Under the pieces are notes generated by a model. The model was not told the origin of the DNA, made no database searches, and saw only the letters and a program-made list of their open reading frames with translations. A stretch of DNA of 64,000 bases from Chromatiaceae bacterium (lineage in GTDB: Bacteria; Pseudomonadota; Gammaproteobacteria; Chromatiales; Chromatiaceae). Made by a program: the position numbers and the translations under genes. Positions 17,367 through 26,838 of this stretch are shown one piece after another. The stretch is taken from assembly GCA_024235175.1 (NCBI GenBank), contig JACKMX010000005.1, forward strand, positions 62,001-126,000, written 5' to 3'. Position 1 is the stretch's first letter. Each line of letters starts with the position of its first letter.

Positions 17367-17946
17367 ACGGCTGCTGATGAACCCCCCTTCTGTTTGAACA
17401 GCTGATTACGGATCCATGTCAGTTTTATTTACACTCCCCTTACATGGAGTATGATGTGTTCATTTAACTAATTGATATCAATGTAGATAATTATATTGGT
17501 ATCCAAATTGCAGAGTTAGCGACAAAAAGAATATGCGGGAGATCAGAAAGGCGTAGCAAAGCGGAAAAAGTTGCTTCTGATGCAGGATGCACCGGCCGCG
17601 TGGTTCTCGCTTTTGTTGATCCTGAAAATTTGAATTCTTGGGACGGTTGGCAGGGAGTAGGCGCTCGAGAATATAAACAACAATAAAGATGCTGTAATAT
17701 TGTATAAACCCAGTTTTGCTGGGTTTTTTGTTTGTGTTGTCGGAGTTCACTGTTTTGACGGCAGCATCCATCCACCTGACCCAAGCATAGGCCCGATCCC
17801 AATAGACGATCATCTGCACTCGTCAGACAGGGAGTATGTGAAACAATAAGTCGCTCAATGTAATATGGCGTTATTTTGGGCAATCCGGTGTTGTCCTTAA
17901 TGATCTCGATCCACAGAATTGTTTTCGATGAACAAGGATCTCTGCC
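17367..17946. other. Intergenic region with possible gene remnant
   Basis: About 580 bp. A frame without a start codon is open from about 17474 to 17687 (including FVDPENLNSWDGWQGVG) and ends shortly before a strong terminator at 17706. This could be the tail of a decayed gene or a short RNA. Nothing else is supported. Confidence 0.3.
17706..17729 (+). terminator. Rho-independent terminator
   Basis: AAACCCAG-TTTTG-CTGGGTTT is a perfect stem followed by further T residues. It lies 340 bp beyond the ABC permease gene, so it may end that transcript or an unrecognised RNA between them. Confidence 0.75.
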
Positions 17947-19509
17947 ATGAATAAGATCGTTACCGCTGATCAGGCGGTTGCCTGTATCCAGAATGGAGAT
18001 ACCGTTGCCACAAGTGGTTTCGTCGGAACCGGTTTTCCGGAAGCACTTGCCATTGCACTTGAAAAGCGCTTTGTGGATAGCGGAAAGCCCGGCAGGTTGA
18101 CGCTGGTTTACGGTGCGGGACAGGGTGATGGCGGGGAGCGGGGAGTAAATCACTTTGGTCATGACGGCATGATCAAACGGGTTATCGGTGGGCACTGGGG
18201 ATTGGCGCCCAAACTGGGCAGGCTGGCACATGAAGACAGGATCGAAGCCTATAATCTCCCGCAGGGAGTGATTACCCACCTCTATCGGGATATTGCCGCA
18301 GGCAAGCCTGGCACAATCACCCATGTCGGATTACATACGTTTGTTGATCCAAGGTATGAGGGGGGGAAGATTAATGCTTCTGCCGTGGAGGATCTTGTTG
18401 AGTTAATCAATATCCATGACACAGAGTATCTTCTCTACAAAGCGTTTCCGATAAATATTGCGCTGCTGCGGGGTACCACTGCCGATCTGCACGGTAATGT
18501 CACCATGGAACGCGAGGCATTGACATTGGAGGTGCTTGCGATTGCGCAGGCAGTGAAAAACAGCGGCGGTAAAGTGCTGGTGCAGGTGGAACGGATCACC
18601 CAGAGGCACCATCTATCGCCCCAGCTGGTCCGTTTGCCGGGTATTCTGGTGGATTACGTGGTCGTGTCAGAGTCGGAGCACCATCAGCAAACCTTCGCAG
18701 AAACCTACAATCCCGCTTACACGGGTGAGATTGAAAGCCCGGCTGAAAGCATACCGTCACTGGCCCTGAATGCGCGCAAGATCATCGGCAGACGGGCGGC
18801 TATGGAGCTGGAATCTGGCGCTGTGGTAAATCTCGGCATCGGCATGCCGGAGGCAGTCGCGTCGGTAGCTCACGAAGAGTCGATTCTTGACCGGGTAACC
18901 TTAACCGTGGAGCCGGGCGGAATCGGTGGCGTACCCGCAGGCGGTCTCAGTTTCGGCTCTGTCGCCAATCCTGAAGCGATTATCGATCAGCCATCACAGT
19001 TTGACTTTTACGATGGCGGCGGTCTGGATCAGGCGTTTCTTGGCCTGGCAGAAGCCGATACCCATGGAAATGTCAATGTAAGCCGATTCGGCAGCCGCAT
19101 GCCAGGCGCAGGCGGATTTATCAACATCAGCCAGACTGCGAAGAAGGTCTATTTTCTGGGAACCTTCACCTCTGGAGGCTATGAGATACGGATCAACGAC
19201 GGAAAGCTGGATATACATAACGAGGGTCACAGCCGCACCTTTGTGGAGCAGGTCCAGCACCTCACTTATAACGGCCGATACTGCCTGGGCCGCGGACAAC
19301 AGGTGATGTTCATCACCGAACGGGCGGTTTTTCGTCTCACCCCGGTTGGGTTGGAGTTGATCGAGATAGCTCCCGGCGTTGATTTGCAGAGGTTTGTACT
19401 TGACCAGATGTCGTTCCCGCCACAAATCAGCAGTAGTCTGAAAGAGATGGATCAAAGGATTTTCAGGAGTGCGCTTATGGGGCTGTCAGCAGGGTACAAT
19501 AGCAGATGA
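17947..19509 (+). CDS. Acetate/propionate-type CoA-transferase (family I)
   Basis: A 520-residue fused alpha-beta CoA-transferase, the size of propionate CoA-transferase/YdiF. The alpha half starts VTADQAVACIQNGDTVATSGF. The beta half has GIGMPEAVASVAHEE and the catalytic glutamate region TVEPGGIGGVPAGGLSFGS, then FDFYDGGGLDQAFLGLAEAD. It moves CoA between short-chain acids through a glutamyl-CoA intermediate. It is monocistronic. With the crotonyl-CoA carboxylase/reductase at 61.7 kb it hints at C3-C5 acyl-CoA assimilation or polyhydroxyalkanoate turnover in this organism. Confidence 0.88.
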   Translation: MNKIVTADQAVACIQNGDTVATSGFVGTGFPEALAIALEKRFVDSGKPGRLTLVYGAGQGDGGERGVNHFGHDGMIKRVIGGHWGLAPKLGRLAHEDRIEAYNLPQGVITHLYRDIAAGKPGTITHVGLHTFVDPRYEGGKINASAVEDLVELINIHDTEYLLYKAFPINIALLRGTTADLHGNVTMEREALTLEVLAIAQAVKNSGGKVLVQVERITQRHHLSPQLVRLPGILVDYVVVSESEHHQQTFAETYNPAYTGEIESPAESIPSLALNARKIIGRRAAMELESGAVVNLGIGMPEAVASVAHEESILDRVTLTVEPGGIGGVPAGGLSFGSVANPEAIIDQPSQFDFYDGGGLDQAFLGLAEADTHGNVNVSRFGSRMPGAGGFINISQTAKKVYFLGTFTSGGYEIRINDGKLDIHNEGHSRTFVEQVQHLTYNGRYCLGRGQQVMFITERAVFRLTPVGLELIEIAPGVDLQRFVLDQMSFPPQISSSLKEMDQRIFRSALMGLSAGYNSR

Positions 19510-19621
19510 ATCATTATCAGTTTACGACACCCTCCTTAGAGAAGAGGTGATTCGGTTTTTGGATCTCCACACATTGCCATGTTCTTACATGTCATGGGGT
19601 GAAACATAGAGGGAAAAGACA

Positions 19622-21100
19622 ATGCCAGATCCCATTATCATTGGTCAGGGCAGCCAGCCCGTATCACTGCTGCCGAAAATGGCAAACCGCCACGGCTTGA
19701 TAGCGGGCGCCACCGGCACCGGGAAGACGATTACACTGCAAGGATTGGCCGAAGAGTTCAGCCGCATGGGCGTGCCGGTATTCCTTTCGGATGTGAAGGG
19801 GGATCTGTCCGGCATCAGCCAGCCCGGTACTGCTCATCCGAAGATTCAGGAACGGGTGGAACATATTGGATTGACAGATTTTCAGTTCCAGGGCTTTCCG
19901 GTCACATTCTGGGATGTCTATGGCCAGCAGGGTCATCCGGTCCGCGCCACCATCACCGATATGGGGCCGCTCCTGCTCTCCCGCCTGCTCAATCTCAATG
20001 AGACTCAGCAGGGTGTTCTTACGTTGGTATTCCGTGTTGCCGATGACAATGGCTGGCTGCTGCTGGATCTGAAGGATCTGCGTTCGATGCTCCAGTTCGT
20101 GGCCGAAAACGCCAACGATTTTCGTACTTTGTATGGCAATATTTCGGCTGCGAGCGTGGGTGCGATTCAACGCAGACTGTTGACATTGGAAGAGCAGGGC
20201 GGTACCGATCTTTTCGGTGAACCCGCGCTGAATCTTCAGGATATGATGCAGACCGATGAATCCGGTTTTGGCGTGATCAACGTGCTGGCTTCGGAGCAGC
20301 TGATGAACGCGCCGTTGTTGTATGGCACATTTCTGCTCTGGCTGATGTCAGAACTGTTTGAGACACTGCCTGAAGTGGGCGATCCTGAGAAGCCCAGGTT
20401 GGTGCTCTTTTTCGATGAAGCGCACATGCTGTTCGATGATGCGCCGGAAATACTTGTCGACAAAGTGGAGCAAGTGGTACGCCTGATCCGGTCCAAGGGG
20501 GTGGGTGTCTATTTTGTCACGCAGAATCCGCTGGACGTGCCCGATACGGTGTTGGGCCAGCTCGGCAACCGGGTGCAACATGCGCTGCGCGCGTTTACAC
20601 CGCGTGACCAGAAAGCGGTCAAGGCGGCGGCAGAGACGTTCAGGCCAAACCCACAGCTGGATACGCGCCAGGTAATCACGGAGCTGGGGGTTGGCGAGGC
20701 ACTGGTCTCGACACTGGATGCCAAGGGGAGGCCGAGCGTGGTTGAGCGCACATTAATCCGTCCGCCGCGCAGCAGTATGGGTCCGATAACCAAGGCGCTG
20801 CGCCAGCAGCTGATGGCCGGTTCCCTGGTCGCCGGTGTTTATGACAAAAGCATTGATCGTGAATCCGCCTATGAAATTCTGATTGCCAAAGCAGAACAGC
20901 AGGCGCGGGAACAGCAGGCTGCGGAGGTTGCGAAGACTCAGGAAGAGGCACTCGCCAAGGCGCGGCGCCAGACCGCCGGAAGAGGACGCCAGACCGTTAC
21001 CGAATCTTTTTTTAAAAGTGCGGCACGCGCGGTGGGAAGCCAGGTTGGTCGCCAGCTGATACGCGGGGTGTTGGGCTCACTGTTTGGCGGCCGTCGCTGA
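19622..21100 (+). CDS. HerA/DUF853-family ATPase (YjgR-like)
   Basis: A 492-residue protein with Walker A (AGATGTGKTITLQGLAEEF), Walker B with acidic pair (LVLFFDEAHMLFDDAP) and the motif VTQNPLDVPDTVLGQLGNR found in the DUF853 group of HerA-related P-loop ATPases. The C-terminal ~90 residues are a basic and glutamine-rich tail that could bind nucleic acid. Its precise role is unknown even in well-studied bacteria. It is a single gene. Confidence 0.88.
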   Translation: MPDPIIIGQGSQPVSLLPKMANRHGLIAGATGTGKTITLQGLAEEFSRMGVPVFLSDVKGDLSGISQPGTAHPKIQERVEHIGLTDFQFQGFPVTFWDVYGQQGHPVRATITDMGPLLLSRLLNLNETQQGVLTLVFRVADDNGWLLLDLKDLRSMLQFVAENANDFRTLYGNISAASVGAIQRRLLTLEEQGGTDLFGEPALNLQDMMQTDESGFGVINVLASEQLMNAPLLYGTFLLWLMSELFETLPEVGDPEKPRLVLFFDEAHMLFDDAPEILVDKVEQVVRLIRSKGVGVYFVTQNPLDVPDTVLGQLGNRVQHALRAFTPRDQKAVKAAAETFRPNPQLDTRQVITELGVGEALVSTLDAKGRPSVVERTLIRPPRSSMGPITKALRQQLMAGSLVAGVYDKSIDRESAYEILIAKAEQQAREQQAAEVAKTQEEALAKARRQTAGRGRQTVTESFFKSAARAVGSQVGRQLIRGVLGSLFGGRR

Positions 21101-21140
21101 AAGAGATATCAGCCGGCAGGTTTAAGCGGAGCAGAAGCGA

Positions 21141-22286
21141 ATGTTACTGCAAAATACATTGCTGTTTCGGATAGCCGTTTTTCCAATGCTATTCCTGACG
21201 GCACTCCCCTGTTTTAGCTCGCAGAGACTGGAACCGGTCTATGGCGAGGAGAGTGGGTTTAGGGTTGTGACGCTGGTTGAGGGTCTTGAACATCCCTGGG
21301 GGCTCGCCTTTCTTCCCGATGGCCGCATAATGGTTACGGAGCGGCCAGGCAGACTGCGGCTGATCAAAGACGGCAAGCTCGATCCCACCCCGGTTTCAGG
21401 CCTGCCGGAGATCATCGCAAGCGGTCAGGGTGGGTTGCTGGACATCGCGCTGCATCCAGACTATGCACAAAACGGTTGGCTCTATTTCTCCTATGTCGCT
21501 TTTGGCACCGGCGGGATGGGTACGCGGGTGGCGCGAGCGCGTTTGGACGGTATGCAGCTGAAAGAGCTCGAAGTGCTGTTCCGCCAGAACATTGGTTCCA
21601 TGAGTGGGCGTCATTTCGGTTCGCGACTACTGTTTGATCGTGCCGGGTTTCTTTACATCACTGTTGGGGACAGGGGCGACCAGCGGCGTGCCCAGCGTCT
21701 GAGCGACCACGCCGGTTCGGTGATTCGCCTGCATGATGACGGACGTGTGCCGCTGGATAATCCGTTTGTGAACCAGGCAGATGCCGTGCCGGAGATCTTC
21801 AGTTTTGGACACCGGAATCCCCAGGGAATGGCCTTGCATCCGCGAACAGGAGAGGTGTGGGTGCATGAACACGGCCCGCAGGGTGGGGATGAGCTGAATC
21901 TGCTGCGGGCAGGCCAGAATTATGGCTGGCCGGTTATTACCTACGGTGTTGAATATGGCATCGGGACCCAAATAGGGGAGGGTACCCACAAGCCCGGCAT
22001 GGTCCAGCCGAACTATTACTGGGTTCCTTCGATTGCCCCTTCAGGCATGAGTTTTTACAACGGCGACCGATTTCCACAATGGCGTGGCAGTCTGTTCATT
22101 GGCTCGCTGAAATTCAGGCTGTTGACCCGACTGGAGTTCACTGGTGGCGAAGTGGTGAAAGAGGAGCGACTGCTGCGCGGAACTCTTGGACGCATACGTG
22201 ATGTTCGCACCGGGCCCGACGGTCTGCTCTACCTGCTGACAGACGAGTCCAATGGCAGGCTGGTCAGACTGGAGCCAAATAGTTAA
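21141..22286 (+). CDS. PQQ-dependent aldose sugar dehydrogenase-like protein
   Basis: A 381-residue secreted protein with a Sec signal peptide (cleavage near LPCFSS), followed by a six-bladed propeller of the soluble glucose/sorbosone dehydrogenase family: EHPWGLAFLPDGRIMVTERPGR, GLLDIALHPDYAQNGWLY, GHRNPQGMALHP, EHGPQGGDELN and NYGWPVITYG. It probably oxidises an aldose in the periplasm with PQQ. No PQQ biosynthesis genes are in the window. It is co-directional with the small gene just downstream. Confidence 0.9.
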   Translation: MLLQNTLLFRIAVFPMLFLTALPCFSSQRLEPVYGEESGFRVVTLVEGLEHPWGLAFLPDGRIMVTERPGRLRLIKDGKLDPTPVSGLPEIIASGQGGLLDIALHPDYAQNGWLYFSYVAFGTGGMGTRVARARLDGMQLKELEVLFRQNIGSMSGRHFGSRLLFDRAGFLYITVGDRGDQRRAQRLSDHAGSVIRLHDDGRVPLDNPFVNQADAVPEIFSFGHRNPQGMALHPRTGEVWVHEHGPQGGDELNLLRAGQNYGWPVITYGVEYGIGTQIGEGTHKPGMVQPNYYWVPSIAPSGMSFYNGDRFPQWRGSLFIGSLKFRLLTRLEFTGGEVVKEERLLRGTLGRIRDVRTGPDGLLYLLTDESNGRLVRLEPNS

Positions 22287-22312
22287 GGCAGAATAAGAGT
22301 AAGAGGTTGCAG

Positions 22313-22519
22313 GTGTCAGATTTTACAGAGAAATTGCGTTTAAAAGGTATGGCGGAGGAGGATCTCTATTTTGCCAGAAGAGACAGAGAGCTAATTGCTG
22401 CAAGGAAGAAACTGGACGAAGCCAAAAAGCATGAAGAAGTTTCGGCAGGAGACGCCCCCTCAATTGCAAAGAGTGCGATGGACTCTAAAGAGATCTCCGA
22501 TCAGAAGAGCAGCGCCTAG
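22313..22519 (+). CDS. Small conserved cytoplasmic protein
   Basis: About 68 residues. The N-terminal segment MSDFTEKLRLKGMAEEDLYF followed by ARRDRELI resembles a short uncharacterised protein widespread in gammaproteobacteria. A GTG at 22313 preceded by AAGAGG at good spacing is the preferred start over the TTG at 22307. The rest is charged and low in complexity. It lies 26 bases after the sugar dehydrogenase gene. No function is known. Confidence 0.65.
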   Translation: MSDFTEKLRLKGMAEEDLYFARRDRELIAARKKLDEAKKHEEVSAGDAPSIAKSAMDSKEISDQKSSA

Positions 22520-22579
22520 TCAAACCCGCCGCATAGGAGCAGTATTGCTATTTTTTCATGCAGCAACAGGTTTGTTGTT

Positions 22580-23527
22580 TCACCCCTTATGGCTTTCACG
22601 CAGACGCGCTTCCACCCGTGCCGCGTCGATTAATTTTCCGTCGATGATTTTTGGATAGAGGCGCCAGTTGAGATTAACGGCCGCCGCCCGTGCCACTGCT
22701 TTTCTCTCCAGGCTGGCACGCAGATCGTCGGGCAGGTTTTGCAGCGTAAGCAGATAGGGCGATAACCAGGCATGGTAGTCTGAGATAACCGAGCAGGCTA
22801 ACGGGTCATCCCAGGAACCGTTGAGCAGCAGCTGGGGAAATGCCTCCGCGGGAAGGAGCCCATTTCCGACAACTACCTCCTCTCCGAACACCGGGGGTAC
22901 GGGCTCTCCGTAGCCACAGGCAATTCGTTTGAACCAACGCCTGATTCCCTGGCTGGCACGCTGTTGCACTATCGCTTCCAGGTAGATTTTGTGCGGATGT
23001 GGACCATTCGAATCAGATTCTGTTTCCTTATGCTGCGTCATGTCAGTGGCAGGGGGATCCTGATTGGTGCAGATCCATCGGTCTACGGCAAACAGGGATA
23101 TTTCGACTACTCTATGGGTGCTTGCAAGTAGTGCCTGGGGCATGTGATCTTCATCATCAAGCAGCCAAAGCTCGAAACTATCCTCCAGCGGAAAGGGAAC
23201 TCGCGCCGATTTCAAAAGCAGGATTTCGATTAACCGATTCGCCTCTTTAATCATTTTTGCCAGATCCAGCAGAGGATTGGCTGGAACCCGGTACAGCCCG
23301 TTGGTTCTGTTCCAGGCCCCGAACCGAAGAAACAGTCGTTTCTGTTTCACCGGTGAGGGGGCTCCCCAGGTGTCGTGTGGGCGTTCAGCAAGAATCTGTA
23401 TATCCCAATCCACGCCATCGAGACTGATGGCGCGACTGTCGGTGCTTTCAACAATCTGCGCCACACCAAGGAACGGATTCAATCTCCGAACACTGTAGCA
23501 TCTGAAATCCTTTGAATGGTCATCCAT
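22580..23527 (-). CDS. Conserved hypothetical protein (315 aa)
   Basis: A cytoplasmic protein with no recognised domain. It has no signal peptide or membrane segment and is tryptophan-rich, with features such as GVDWDIQILAERPHDTWGAP and WNRTNGLYRVPANPLLDL. The C-terminal part (LNWRLYPKIIDGKLIDAARV) looks like a conserved helical tail. The ATG at 23527 is preferred to the TTG at 23557. Coding character is good over the full length, so it is a real gene of unknown function. Confidence 0.7.
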   Translation of the reverse strand: MDDHSKDFRCYSVRRLNPFLGVAQIVESTDSRAISLDGVDWDIQILAERPHDTWGAPSPVKQKRLFLRFGAWNRTNGLYRVPANPLLDLAKMIKEANRLIEILLLKSARVPFPLEDSFELWLLDDEDHMPQALLASTHRVVEISLFAVDRWICTNQDPPATDMTQHKETESDSNGPHPHKIYLEAIVQQRASQGIRRWFKRIACGYGEPVPPVFGEEVVVGNGLLPAEAFPQLLLNGSWDDPLACSVISDYHAWLSPYLLTLQNLPDDLRASLERKAVARAAAVNLNWRLYPKIIDGKLIDAARVEARLRESHKG

Positions 23528-23587
23528 ATTCTGCTGAAACGAATAAGCTTGGCACAAGATCCACTCTAGTACTCCATTAAGGTGATG

Positions 23588-23615
23588 ATTGCGGATGCCG
23601 AACCCGCAATTTTTA
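23588..23615 (+). terminator. Terminator-like hairpin
   Basis: ATTGCGG...CCGCAAT followed by TTTTT. On the plus strand no gene ends just before it, so it may stop antisense transcription entering the cytochrome gene at 23845, or be a chance structure. Confidence 0.4.
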
Positions 23616-23844
23616 TCTTGAAGGAGTACAAGGATCTCAGTCGATTATTTGCACGTCAATAAGTGCCGGTCTGCTGTCAAATTGATGGCGCTCAATGTCT
23701 GGCAGCAGCCAAAATGAGATATTCGCATCAACTGAACAATATGGATTCAGAATAATAATAAGCGGCGGACTGCCTGGATTGATTCTCACCCAATCTGTTA
23801 TTTTTTTTACGCAGTTGAATAGTTGCTTTCAAAGAGGCCGGAAA

Positions 23845-24585
23845 ATGATGCTTAGATTTGATTTTATCTGTTGCGCACTCGTACTTACTCTGACGAATTC
23901 CGTACTCGCTGGATCGCATGGACAAATGGAACCTGCAGAAAGCGCAAGACAGGAAGTTGAGGCGGCACTGAAGCTGACCCCCGACCTAGACAATGGCCGT
24001 AGAGTATTTATGGTTTGTACGGTATGCCACCTTCCAGAGGGGTGGGGCAGATCTGACGGACGTTATCCGCAAATCGCCGGGCAATTGGCTGGGGTTACCA
24101 TAAAACAGTTAGCCGATATAAGAGCCCGTAACCGGGACAATCCGACAATGCGTCCGTTCACCTCACCACAGCTGTTAGGGGGAGCGCAGGAGATCGCGGA
24201 TGTCGCTGCATATATCGCACAATTGCCGATGAATCCGGATAACAGCGTTGGTCCTGGGCTTGACCTTGAATACGGAGAAAAAATCTATCAGGAGAACTGC
24301 CAGGATTGTCATGGCAGGAATGGCGAGGGTAATGCGGCCGAGCATATCCCGAGAATACAGGGTCAACACATCAATTATCTGAAACGTCAGTTTCATTGGA
24401 TAAGGATTGGGAAACGACGCAATGCTGATCAGAAGATGGTCAAACAGATTCACCGGTTTACACCGAGGGACGAAGTCGCGGTTCTGGACTATGTTTCCCG
24501 GCTTAAACCGCCGCTGGAACATCTGGCCGCACCTGGTTGGCGGAATCCCGATTTTCCGAGCTATTTTCGGGGTGTGGGGCGCTGA
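23845..24585 (+). CDS. Periplasmic diheme cytochrome c
   Basis: A 246-residue secreted protein (signal peptide ending near SVLAGS) with two class I c-heme sites, CTVCH and CQDCH, each in its own roughly 90-residue domain, like cytochrome c4/c553 pairs. The frame is open upstream to 23695, but the ATG at 23845 has an AGAGG ribosome site and gives the signal peptide directly. It converges on fccB, separated by terminators. It could carry electrons from sulfide oxidation to terminal reductases. Confidence 0.85.
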   Translation: MMLRFDFICCALVLTLTNSVLAGSHGQMEPAESARQEVEAALKLTPDLDNGRRVFMVCTVCHLPEGWGRSDGRYPQIAGQLAGVTIKQLADIRARNRDNPTMRPFTSPQLLGGAQEIADVAAYIAQLPMNPDNSVGPGLDLEYGEKIYQENCQDCHGRNGEGNAAEHIPRIQGQHINYLKRQFHWIRIGKRRNADQKMVKQIHRFTPRDEVAVLDYVSRLKPPLEHLAAPGWRNPDFPSYFRGVGR

Positions 24586-24625
24586 TACAGTATAAAAATA
24601 AAGCGGCAGCAAATCGAACAGGAAA

Positions 24626-24653
24626 AAAACGGGGCCTTTGGGCCCCGTTTCAA
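24626..24653 (+). terminator. Rho-independent terminator
   Basis: AACGGGGCC-TTTG-GGCCCCGTTT is a strong stem. T-rich flanks are present on the plus side and A-rich flanks on the other, so it can serve the diheme cytochrome gene and possibly both directions. Confidence 0.75.
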
Positions 24654-24687
24654 ATCAGATCATTACTCTAATCCTTACCGGACGTAC

Positions 24688-24724
24688 AGAAAAGCTCCCT
24701 TTGTCCTCACAGGACAAAGGGAGG
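24688..24724 (-). terminator. Terminator of the fccAB operon
   Basis: On the minus strand a CTCCCTTTGTCCT...AGGACAAAGGGAG stem is followed by CTTTTCT, directly after the fccB stop codon. Confidence 0.75.
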
Positions 24725-24731
24725 GAGTTGT

Positions 24732-26021
24732 TTAACCAAACGCGTCTTTGGTGATGTTATTGAACCAACTGTGTGCGTATGCCACGTCGCGTTTAAACTG
24801 CTCAGCACTGGCATCGCCCGGGGTCACACCGCCGGAGACGGCGACAATCTTGGACCCATCCTCTGCCAGGCGGTAGACGTTGGCCACCGAGAAGGCGTAA
24901 TCCTTGCCAGCAATAGAGTAGCAGGTGTTGACATACGAAGGAGTGCCAGGCTCCTGGCCGGCAAGCAACGCAGCGACGGCTGCGGCGCAGACTTTGGCCT
25001 GGGAGTTGGCAGCATATGCCGATTTTGGCATGCCAATCGCATTGCTGGCATCACCGAGTACGTGAACTCCGGCATGTATCTTCGATTCGAAGGTGGCCAG
25101 ATTGACCGGACACCAGCCGCCGTCGTCGGTCAAGCCGGCGGCGGAAGCCACGGCACCTGCCATTTGGGGTGGGATGATATTCAATACATCTGCCTTGATA
25201 TCATCGCCAAAAGCGGTGGTGACGGTATTGGATCCGGCATCTACCTTGACCACGCCGGCCTCCTCCTGCTGGCCGTGCCATTCGATCATGGCTTTGTCGG
25301 TGCCGTAACCGTACAGCTTCTGCCAGGCGCCGATGAACAGTCCCTGCTTGGAGAATTTAGGCTTGGCATCGAGAATGATCACCTTCGATTTCGGTTTGTT
25401 GTTCTGCAGATACATTGCGATCTGGCTGGCACGCTCGTAAGGTCCAGGTGGGCAGCGGAACGGATTCGGCGGCGCGGCAATGACCACGGTGCCGCCATCC
25501 TTCATCGCTTCCAGCTGGCTGCGCAGCAGGGCGGTCTGCGGACCCGCCTTCCAGGCATGTGGAATCTTCTCCGCAACCTCAGCGCTGTAGCCTTCGATTT
25601 TGCCGTAATTCAGATCAATACCCGGCGCGACGATGCAACGGTCGTAGCCGAAGCTCTGACCGCCGGCGGTTTTGACCATCTTGGCAGCGGCATCAATGCC
25701 GGTAACCATGTCATGCACCACCTTGACGCCGTGCTTTGCCAGTCCGTCATAGCCGAATTTGATGGAGTCAAGGCTGCGGTCGCCGCCAAGCACTTCATTG
25801 CTCAGATAGCAAGTGTAGTACTCCTTGTTGGCTTCGATCAGCGTGACCTCAATGCTGGGGTCGGCCATGCGCAGGTACTTGGCCGCGGTGGCACCGCCGG
25901 TACCGCCGCCGACTACGACGACCTTTTTACCGGCGCCAAGTGCGATATAGGGAACACCGGCAACGCCGATGGCGGTCGCCGCACCAACCGTCTGTATAAA
26001 TCCTCTTCTGGTTATTTTCAT
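24732..26021 (-). CDS. fccB: Flavocytochrome c sulfide dehydrogenase, flavoprotein subunit
   Basis: FccB oxidises sulfide in the periplasm and passes electrons to the cytochrome subunit FccA. The 429-residue precursor has a Tat-type N-terminus (TRRGFIQTVG) and then an FAD motif (VVVVGGGTGGATAAKYL). YYTCYLSNEV holds the cysteine (about residue 71) equivalent to the covalent FAD attachment in Allochromatium. Further cysteines in FRCPPGPYERAS and NTCYSIAGKDY fit the redox-active pair region. The length is typical. fccA lies directly upstream with an 18-base gap, so the pair is an operon. Confidence 0.95.
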   Translation of the reverse strand: MKITRRGFIQTVGAATAIGVAGVPYIALGAGKKVVVVGGGTGGATAAKYLRMADPSIEVTLIEANKEYYTCYLSNEVLGGDRSLDSIKFGYDGLAKHGVKVVHDMVTGIDAAAKMVKTAGGQSFGYDRCIVAPGIDLNYGKIEGYSAEVAEKIPHAWKAGPQTALLRSQLEAMKDGGTVVIAAPPNPFRCPPGPYERASQIAMYLQNNKPKSKVIILDAKPKFSKQGLFIGAWQKLYGYGTDKAMIEWHGQQEEAGVVKVDAGSNTVTTAFGDDIKADVLNIIPPQMAGAVASAAGLTDDGGWCPVNLATFESKIHAGVHVLGDASNAIGMPKSAYAANSQAKVCAAAVAALLAGQEPGTPSYVNTCYSIAGKDYAFSVANVYRLAEDGSKIVAVSGGVTPGDASAEQFKRDVAYAHSWFNNITKDAFG

Positions 26022-26039
26022 TGCAATCTGTCTCCTACC

Positions 26040-26660
26040 TTATTTCTGCTGGCTGGCGTAAAAACTGATGAGTGCGTCAAGGCCGGATTGGCCCTCTTTC
26101 GACAGCAGATCCTTCATCTTTTTAGCCATCTTTTTAGGCGCTTCGCGATGACCCGCATTGAAGTCCGCGAACTGAATCATCAGGTATGGAGTCCATTGAC
26201 CGGCCATGACACCGGCATCATCCTCTGCAGACTGACCACCTTCGGCATGACACTTTTCGCAATATTTGTCATGCAGCTTGCCGCCCTCTTTCACCAGTTT
26301 CGGATCGAAATCCTGTTTGGCTTTCACGAATGGCTTGGCGATATAAAATTTTGCCAGCTGCTTGATCTCATCCTCGGTATAACCTTGCGCCATTCTACCC
26401 ATAACGGTGGAAGGCACTGTGCCAGCCGCGTATCCCTTCATGATTTCGACGAAGTAGTCGTTGGACAGGCCGGAAATATTTGGAATGGCCGGACCACTGC
26501 TGACACCATCTGTGCCATGGCAGCCTGCACAGGTGTTGGCCAGCATTGCATCGCTGGCTCCCATCATTGTTTTTGGCGCATCTGCGGCTAATGCCCCGGA
26601 TGACACCCCGACCGCCAGACCTGCGATCAGGAAAGCCTTGCTTAAGGTTTTGTACACCAT
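26040..26660 (-). CDS. fccA: Flavocytochrome c sulfide dehydrogenase, diheme cytochrome subunit
   Basis: A 206-residue precursor with a Sec signal peptide (ending near GALAADA) and two c-heme motifs, CAGCH and CEKCH, in tandem class I domains. It receives electrons from FccB. It is first in the two-gene operon. A ribosome site AGGAGG-like (GGAGGTATC) precedes the ATG. The order (cytochrome then flavoprotein) is standard. Confidence 0.93.
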   Translation of the reverse strand: MVYKTLSKAFLIAGLAVGVSSGALAADAPKTMMGASDAMLANTCAGCHGTDGVSSGPAIPNISGLSNDYFVEIMKGYAAGTVPSTVMGRMAQGYTEDEIKQLAKFYIAKPFVKAKQDFDPKLVKEGGKLHDKYCEKCHAEGGQSAEDDAGVMAGQWTPYLMIQFADFNAGHREAPKKMAKKMKDLLSKEGQSGLDALISFYASQQK

Positions 26661-26838
26661 GATACCTCCTTTTGGATTTATGGCTTATTGCTCTCAGTAA
26701 TAAAGGTTGGTATTTCTTCGGCCACACCTTTTTCAGACCGTGACCTGATACTTTCCCCTCTATTGAATTTTACAGCTCAGTCAAATCTAAACTGGTTCTC
26801 CTGAAACGCCGCATCGTTAAATCTCCGATGCCCGATGG

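Noticed and set aside
17491..18324. 277-residue minus-strand frame
   Set aside because: It overlaps the start of the CoA-transferase gene and has no recognisable domain.
24771..26591. 606-residue open frame on the plus strand
   Set aside because: It is the antisense shadow of fccAB; its translation is low in hydrophobic pattern and lacks any motif, while the minus strand encodes two clear proteins.
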